Source of the DNA: Dunaliella salina
Taxonomy: Eukaryota > Chlorophyta > Chlorophyceae > Chlamydomonadales > Dunaliellaceae
DNA: 11,992 nucleotides
Direction: 5' to 3'
Assembly (NCBI GenBank): GCA_002284615.2
Contig: MU070686.1
Coordinates: forward strand, 32,787 to 44,778
Shown here: piece after piece, positions 6,605 to 11,992 of the stretch
Numbering within the stretch: the stretch's first letter is position 1
How the letters are laid out: every line of letters begins with the position of its first letter
Position numbers and translations under genes: made by a program
Notes under the pieces: model-generated
What the model was told of the DNA's origin: nothing
The model's input: only the letters and a program-made list of their open reading frames with translations
Database searches by the model: none

Positions 6605-6640
6605 GACCTGCATAGAGCAAAAACACAACAATTAGCAGGC
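6605..6640 (-). promoter_or_regulatory. 3' splice-site-like tract directly before the glycosyltransferase ATG
   Basis: The minus strand reads CTAAT, a T-rich tract, then ATGCAG|GTCATGG. This is the arrangement of branch point, polypyrimidine tract and acceptor. An intron may therefore end at 6608, with an upstream exon. One candidate exon is 6996-6964, starting at an ATG in strong context, with 11 codons and ending CAG|GTATGG. It joins in frame and in phase 0, and would put 12 residues before the present Met. Without transcripts this stays a hypothesis. Confidence 0.35.
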
Positions 6641-8210
6641 ATTAAAGGGAGCCAGTCGGCCTAGAACTTCCGGCGGAGAGCATGCCCCTTTTTTCCCTAT
6701 GAGTCAGGCGCCACAACCTTTGCCAAATTTGGATGAGACACTGTTGGACGCTTTCAAACCCACTTCTGCATAGGGGGAGTTGCTTCTTTGGGTCAGTGGT
6801 CTTGTTCGGCATGTTGGTGGCATCTGGATGTGGCTCAGGTGGAGCTCTTTGCAGCAAAAGCATGGATTTCTTTCATTTGGGCACACCAGTGCATGTTTTG
6901 AGGTGGCAGATGTTTCTCTATTAATATTTTTTGTAATCAAGGAGCATAAGGTGTACCCCATACCTGCACTTCTTGGTCACCCCTGGGAATGGCCATCTTT
7001 TGAGGGACCCTGCTCAGACCCAAACTGCAGCAGCAAGTGTTTGGGAAGCTTGCTGGAAATATTGCAAGTGGTTTTGGGTTGTCGGGAGGGCCCCTAATGC
7101 TTGTTAGACTTTCATCGCACGAACAAGCACGCATAACCAGGGAGGTCTGGCCAGGCCCTGATGGGCCACCTCCGCACCTGCTGTTTGTCCTGGCCGATGC
7201 CTGGGGTTGTCATCATCGACATTGACACCGCGGGCTGCCATGCTGGCTGGAGGAGCTGCTGGGCTCCGCAAAGTTGATGGAGCTTATTACTCACAAGTTT
7301 TTGCTTAGGGAGATACATCTGAGGGTGTCAATGTAGTTTTAATGATATTTAAAACAATAGTCCTCGCTGGGATTGTTGGATTGAGCTCGGATTGGAAATC
7401 GTCAATTTGTTCTCCAAATTCCGGCGACCCCCTGAGGTTTTGAGCGCGTAGCTTTGTTTAAATGAATTCAAAAATTCAAGTTGCATCCACAAGTCACTGG
7501 CTGTCAGCGGAGATTGGAACAAAATAAGGATTTGCAACCTTGGCCCCATCCCAGCACTCCGCTGAAGCATCAAAATTAAATTAAATTTTATCAGAAAGCC
7601 TTTCCCTATCGTCATCACTCCTCTCGGCTGCCTTTGGAGCATCCCGTGAGACAGCCCTCTGCCAGCTCGCAGCAGGTGGCCACTTGTGCACTCAGGGCCC
7701 ATCCTGGGGTCCACTTGCAAGCTTGGGGATGCAGTTGGAGGGCTTGGGCACGCAGGGGGTGAGTTTTGCTGCCTGAGCGCACAAACATGCAGGCCTTGCG
7801 CACAGAATAGTACACCAAATGGGACCAGCTCAGCGCTGAAAAATTGTTTTTTCAACTAGCTTTCAGGTGGTGTGCTCAGAATTGGGCTGGCTGGCAAAAG
7901 GCAGGATATCACACAGGGAGGTGGCACCTGACTGTGAGGATAAAGCAGTACTTAAAGCAACAATAGCGGGCGAAGCTCTCAACACTTACTTATCCTTGCG
8001 CACACGCAAACTGCTCAAGTGACTGTTCAGTCTTACATTCCATGCCCAATTTCCCTCTTTGGTAATTTTCACTCCATTCGTACTTGCACTTATTTCCTTA
8101 ACGCAAAAAACAGTTAAGTCACTCAAGGTAATGTAAACAAAGTTTATCCTCCTGCCAGGGTTTAGGGAAGATTTTGTGTAACTTTTGAACACCACGTGCC
8201 AATCCATTAA
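6641..8210. other. No gene recognised; upstream region of the glycosyltransferase gene
   Basis: Apart from the possible short 5' exon at 6964-6996, nothing here is supported. Open frames exist on both strands (the longest is minus-strand 7349-7855) but show no domain, no signal peptide and no consistent codon pattern. The part next to 6640-7300 should contain the promoter of the minus-strand gene. I cannot identify a clear TATA box. Confidence 0.4.
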
Positions 8211-8212
8211 AA

Positions 8213-8405
8213 AAATATCATTCGGAATCCTGAGCCCAAGAGCTACCGATTAGTATACATGTGAGTCCAATCGGAGGGGGTCGGGGGGTGGGAGGGGGGT
8301 CAGGGGGGTCTCGACTTTTCGGGACCTTCCTCTAGAATTTTTCTGAGCCACTTCTAAAGAATTTCAAATATATCGTCGGATTCCTGAGCTTGAGAGTTGC
8401 CGATT
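8213..8405 (+). repeat. Diverged 40-bp direct repeat (8213-8251 and 8366-8405)
   Basis: Both copies read AAATAT..TCGGA.TCCTGAGC, then AGAG, CCGATT, at roughly three-quarters identity by eye. They start 153 bp apart and the first G-run cluster lies between them. The pair could be the ends of a short repeat element or two units of a dispersed repeat. No coding role is seen. Confidence 0.5.
8276..8308 (+). repeat. G-run cluster, G-quadruplex-prone
   Basis: Five runs of 3-6 G are separated by one to three bases: 8276-8280, 8283-8288, 8290-8292, 8294-8299 and 8303-8308. Any four satisfy the usual intramolecular quadruplex pattern. A pure run of ten G follows at 8437-8446. Confidence 0.7.
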
Positions 8406-8762
8406 GGCCACCCCTTTGTGCAAATTGAGTAAAAGAGGGGGGGGGGTCTGTGTGCATGGCTGGGAGTCAGTGCCAAGCGCACAAGGGCCTGAGCAGCAAG
8501 GGGTGTGGAGGCAATCATGCAGCAAATCAATCCAAACTCCCAGGATAGTGACAACGTATGATGTGTTCTTGCTCGGTGAAACCAGGAGGGCAATTTGTGG
8601 ACTTGCAAGCCAGTTGTGGGTGCCTGGTAGGGCTGGTATGCATGGGCGTCCGCTCCTCGATTTTTGCCCCAGAACTCTGTTGCGACTCAATACTACATTG
8701 CGCTGAGCATGCAGGTTGATAGCTATTTGAAAGAGCAGGTTGATACCCTTTTTGTTTGGGTA

Positions 8763-8799
8763 GGGGCACTGGAAGGGGGGTTTGGGGGTGTCAGGGGGG
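8763..8799 (+). repeat. Second G-run cluster
   Basis: G runs at 8763-8766, 8775-8780, 8784-8788 and 8794-8799 fit a quadruplex pattern if an 8-base first loop is allowed. The end (TGTCAGGGGGGTGCAG) resembles GGTCAGGGGGGTCTCG in the first cluster. Both are followed after about 20 bases by CCTTCC and an A/T run, suggesting a shared repeat family. Confidence 0.5.
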
Positions 8800-9148
8800 T
8801 GCAGTGCAAAATTTACACGCGCCTTCCACGAAATTTTTTTTCCTCCCTCATGCTCCTGCCAAGGATATATCGGAGGAATGTCAGATGACTGCTGACAAAA
8901 AAGAAAAAACAAAAAAAAAAATAGTTAGTCTTCGAGATTGTGAGATTAAGCATGCAGGTAAAAAGTAAGAATCACCTCAAATCAAAACAATTTCTGAAGT
9001 TTGTCCTCCTTCATTGGGCCCCAGAATGGAATCCCTCGTAGCAACGGGGCAAAGGGAGCTGTTCGATGGGTGCATAGGGGAATCACAGGGGTGATGGGCT
9101 CTAAGCAGAATCACAACGAAGCCTGCAGTACCGTTTGTTTCCAACCAG

Positions 9149-9458
9149 TTCGTCAGGCTGACCTTAAAACTTATCTTTGGAGGTTTGTCATAGCTTCGTC
9201 AGGACCCTCAACAATTAATTCTGGAGTTCGTTTGCAGTTCGTTCTAAGTCCGTTAAAGGTTTTGCCAGAAATAATCTTTAATTTGTTCCTACATGAATGG
9301 GGGTCTTCGAGGGGTAAGGACCTCTTCTAGCACCTTTGGGGGGGGAGGGGGGTAAGCGCATCTTACCCTCCTCTAATTTTTTAAGTTCTTTTAGTTTGTC
9401 GAGCACGAAACTGGGAGAAATATATAATGTTTTTGAATTCGTCAGGACTTCGTCAGAG
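9149..9458 (+). repeat. Repeated TTCGTCAGG motif region with a G-run
   Basis: TTCGTCAG occurs at 9149, 9195, 9438 and 9449, and further TTCGT words lie between them, amid AT-rich sequence. A G8-A-G6 tract lies at 9338-9352, followed by CCTCCTCTAATTTTTT, similar to what follows the other G clusters. This looks like an old, degenerate repeat array and not coding DNA. Confidence 0.4.
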
Positions 9459-9499
9459 GGCCCCAAAATTATTTTTTAATTCGTTTTGGAGCCTCAGAA

Positions 9500-10366
9500 T
9501 TATTTGATTAATGAACTGGTCGGAAACGAACAGTAGTACAAGCCCTCCCCATCCCCTAGCAGGGCACCTCCTCCAGGCCCCTCCTCCTGGCCCTTCTTCC
9601 AGCTAAAGCTCATCTGGCTGCGGATTTTTCCCATCAGGCTGCAGGTCCTTCCCACCAAGCAGGAGGGCATGCGTGTGCAAGGGGCATGCGCATGCATGAG
9701 CAGGATGCTTTTCCTCAGGCAGTAATAGTAGCAAAATGGGACAAGCAGCAGCAGATTCTAGAGCAGGCAAGGGCACGGCCTGGTCACGAGCAGGGCCAGT
9801 GGTAGGGGAAGAGCATATGCCCACATGTGCCCGCAAGTGATCCCATGGAGTAGTTAGGGGATGAATATGAGCCGTAAACCAGAGCCAGACGCTCGAAACG
9901 TGGAACTTAGTAAACCATTTACTTTTTGGAGACTCCTCGCAAAGCCTCAATACTCGCAGAAGGGGCTAACTGAGGAAGCGCCCAAAGATGCTCCTTTTCT
10001 GCGTTTAAAGTGCAACACCTCACAGCCACTTCATCTGATTGGGACAAATCTGGCTTTTAAGTGTAGCTGGCTTTGCAAGCTACCCAGGCATGTGTTCAGA
10101 TTTTTGTAAGTCGCCATGTGTGCTTAGATAAACTGTGTCAAAGCTCAATGGCGCATGTAAACCTAATTCTGTGCTCCCTATGGAAAAATGGCTGAAATCG
10201 CCATTAAAAACCAACCACCGAGTGTTTTCGCTCCATTGTTCTGAGACGGATTTTTTTGTTGCAAGGACTCCAAATCACCAAAAATCACCCAATTTAATGC
10301 AGTGGGTGGTCAGATATGGAGATTTGATGGTGAAAACTAGGGTTCGCGCCGCGGCTGATTAGGCAA
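9500..10366. other. No gene recognised
   Basis: The first part (9540-9700) is C-rich with short repeated words such as GGCTGCGG/GGCTGCAGG and GCATGC. Around 10188-10206, AATGGC and GCCATT form a small perfect hairpin. Near 10260-10290, CACCAAAAATCACC is a short internal repetition. None of the open frames in this stretch shows family features. Confidence 0.4.
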
Positions 10367-10430
10367 GGTCTCCCCAACTGGTAAGCCAACAGAAAGCTAT
10401 TAAGCTTGAAGCTTACCAGTTGTGGAGACC
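10367..10430. repeat. Foldback: 20-bp inverted repeat with 24-nt loop
   Basis: The left arm at 10367-10386 (GGTCTCC...GGTAAGC) and the right arm at 10411-10430 (GCTTACC...GGAGACC) pair at 19 of 20 positions; the single mismatch is at the eighth base. The loop at 10387-10410 contains AAGCTT-type words. It could be a foldback element, a remnant of a small DNA transposon, or a hairpin RNA precursor. No target duplication was found at its edges. Confidence 0.75.
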
Positions 10431-11480
10431 ATACGCAAAGAGCATGCAAAAACTGGCTGGTTTTAGGCCTCAGATAGCCCCCTCCGCAATTTATTAACGA
10501 GTGAGTGACGAGCCGCTGCTGCTGCCTTGCTCCATGATTCCTTTGTAATAGGTCTTCAAGTGTTTTGGTGAGTTCCTTGCAATATGAGACTTTGCTTTTA
10601 TGGAAGTGCTTTTATGGATGTTAGCGCCACAGTCCGAGACGAAGAGAGTGCTCCTGACCCTTTGGTTGTGTGGCTCTTTGGAATGATGCTGGAAACACTG
10701 TTCTTTCAGCCTTGCTGATCCTTAGCTGCTCTTACAACATCCAGGGTCAGGGCAGAGGTGCTGTTGTGTGTGCATGAGGTGCACTTAAGTTTCACCGGGG
10801 TCAAGTGTTACATTTGCTGTGGCGCTTGTGAGGTTATGGAGGGCTTTTGTAACAGTTATAAGGTCCATAGTTGTTGAGAAACCCACTGCACACAAACCAC
10901 TGGAAACTTTTTCAAAGAGCCAAGCACCGCCGCTGCCTTGGGTCTTAGATTCCGATGCTCTTAGTTTTGCGGCAGCGGCTCATAATAGAATTTTTTGGGA
11001 CCTCGCAATACAGGATGCCGCAATACATTACTACTGGCACGGTATTTACTGAACTGTGGTGGCAAGCTTGAGGAAGTTTCAAGTTCACCTGATTGCTTTC
11101 AACCAACAAAGAGGGGAGGTGAGGTTGGCCAATTCAATTGCGATGGCACTGTTTAATGTGCTTCACCACTGATGAGATGGGCATGGGATTGTGCCAAGCA
11201 AGGCAGACCTGATAGTTCACAGGTATCCGTCATCCAGTATCCACACTGTGATGCAACCTATCTCTGCTAGCATGCTCCCCCAAATTGCCTCCACATGCAA
11301 GCTTGATGACATTTGGAACACGATCCTGCATGGCTGCTGCTGGCTTTCAAAATCAGGATTTGGAATGCATACTTCATCCGAGTGCCTAGTGATGTTACAT
11401 TAAAGTCCTTGTGTGCGAGTCCCCAAGTGAGTGCCTCGGGAGTTGGCATGGGACAGCGCATGCAGCCCCCGGAAAAAAAG
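10431..11480. other. No gene recognised
   Basis: A 9-bp perfect inverted repeat (GCCGCTGCC at 10929-10937, GGCAGCGGC at 10971-10979) is the only clear structure. A frame at 10819-11052 starts with GTG, has no ATG near its start and no recognisable family. The last part could be an exon leading into the candidate intron at 11481. Confidence 0.35.
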
Positions 11481-11560
11481 GTAAGGTCTGGACAATGCAG
11501 ACCACCTTATTTGTGCTACTTATTCGCATGCAGATACTCACTTCTGCTCCTCGCCTGCAG
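11481..11560 (+). other. Candidate 80-nt spliceosomal intron of an unidentified plus-strand transcript
   Basis: The donor AAG|GTAAGG at 11478-11486 and the acceptor tract CTTCTGCTCCTCGCCTGCAG ending at 11560 are both close to consensus. Joining 11480 to 11561 gives an open frame from 11393 through the junction to a TAG near 11746-11748. No protein family is recognised, so a coding role is unproven and the pairing may be chance. Confidence 0.3.
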
Positions 11561-11924
11561 GGCTTGATTCAGTCAGACCCGGTGGTGCCGCCCTCAGCCA
11601 AACTGACCGAAGCCTGCAGCCAAGGAACAGATGGGGACAATTGATGAGCATGATGAACCTGTGCAAGTTCATGCCAACCTTCCTTCATGCTCCTTCTCCA
11701 GCGTACCTTGCCCTTGCGTGCAGCAAAATAGAGCTGCAGGGCAGCTAGGGCTGCGTGGACGGCTTAGTAAACGACAGTTCACATTTTAAATTCACTCACT
11801 ACAACGTATAGTCGTTTCCGAGATATCTTGCATGGCTACTTGCATGAAGAAGAATTGCTCTGATTGACGAACGGTTAGTGCAAACGTCATTTTTAAAGCT
11901 TCGTGTGTTATTCATAAAGTACAC

Positions 11925-11925
<1 letters not shown>

Positions 11926-11992
<67 letters not shown>
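11926..11992. repeat. (CA)n microsatellite at the window end
   Basis: 67 bp of uninterrupted AC dinucleotides run to the last base, preceded by a short broken ACACA. The true length is unknown because the sequence stops inside the tract. Confidence 0.99.

Noticed and set aside
6780..7097. Plus-strand open frame of 105 codons with hydrophobic stretch
   Set aside because: It opposes the probable promoter and 5' exon region of the minus-strand gene, and no family is recognised.
7349..7855. Minus-strand open frame of 168 codons
   Set aside because: No ATG-context, domain or signal features. It mixes low-complexity and AT-rich segments unlike the supported gene.
8158..8166. Single TTTAGGG, plant-type telomere repeat
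   Set aside because: One unit only, with no tandem array around it.
10819..11052. Plus-strand frame of 77 codons
   Set aside because: It starts at GTG with no nearby ATG and has no similarity I recognise; part of it is the GCCGCTGCC inverted repeat.

Overview
The window is eukaryotic nuclear DNA, most likely from a chlorophyte green alga. It has an intron-containing gene for a GT77-type (Nucleotid_trans) sugar transferase with a secretory signal, three kinds of transposable element, microsatellite and G-run repeats, and long stretches without convincing genes. The algal assignment is an inference from gene style and from a partly remembered retroelement family; I cannot name the genus.

Positions 1-2317 are the 5' part of a Ty3/gypsy LTR retrotransposon on the minus strand. 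In element order it has a 182-bp LTR (2136-2317) with perfect 6-bp ends, a TGGTAGCG primer-binding site, a gag lacking its N-terminal part, an in-frame TAG, and a pol frame carrying protease and most of the reverse transcriptase before the window edge. All 14 ambiguous bases of the window lie in this element. Its LTR holds a perfect tRNA T-arm with a Pol III B box.

Positions 2318 to about 3360 hold the 3' end of a second, plus-strand retroelement (probably non-LTR). Its C-terminal ORF carries a PD-(D/E)XK-like nuclease signature. The gypsy element abuts this ORF without breaking its frame, and a 144-bp hAT-type MITE (2738-2881, 8-bp target duplication) splits it. Removing the MITE and one duplication restores the frame, so this is a nested insertion. 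A diverged second copy of the retroelement 3' region follows at about 3631-4029.

Positions 5104-6604, and perhaps up to 6996, are the one convincing host gene: a minus-strand two-exon GT77-like glycosyltransferase with a signal peptide and a DxD motif, likely acting in the Golgi on cell-wall or extensin-type glycans.

Positions 6640-11992 hold no gene I can support. They carry G-quadruplex-prone runs (8276-9352), a diverged 40-bp direct repeat, a repeated TTCGTCAGG motif, a 20-bp-arm foldback (10367-10430), one well-formed candidate intron (11481-11560) and a terminal (CA)n tract. The window begins in a multicopy retroelement and ends in a microsatellite, as an assembly contig often does.
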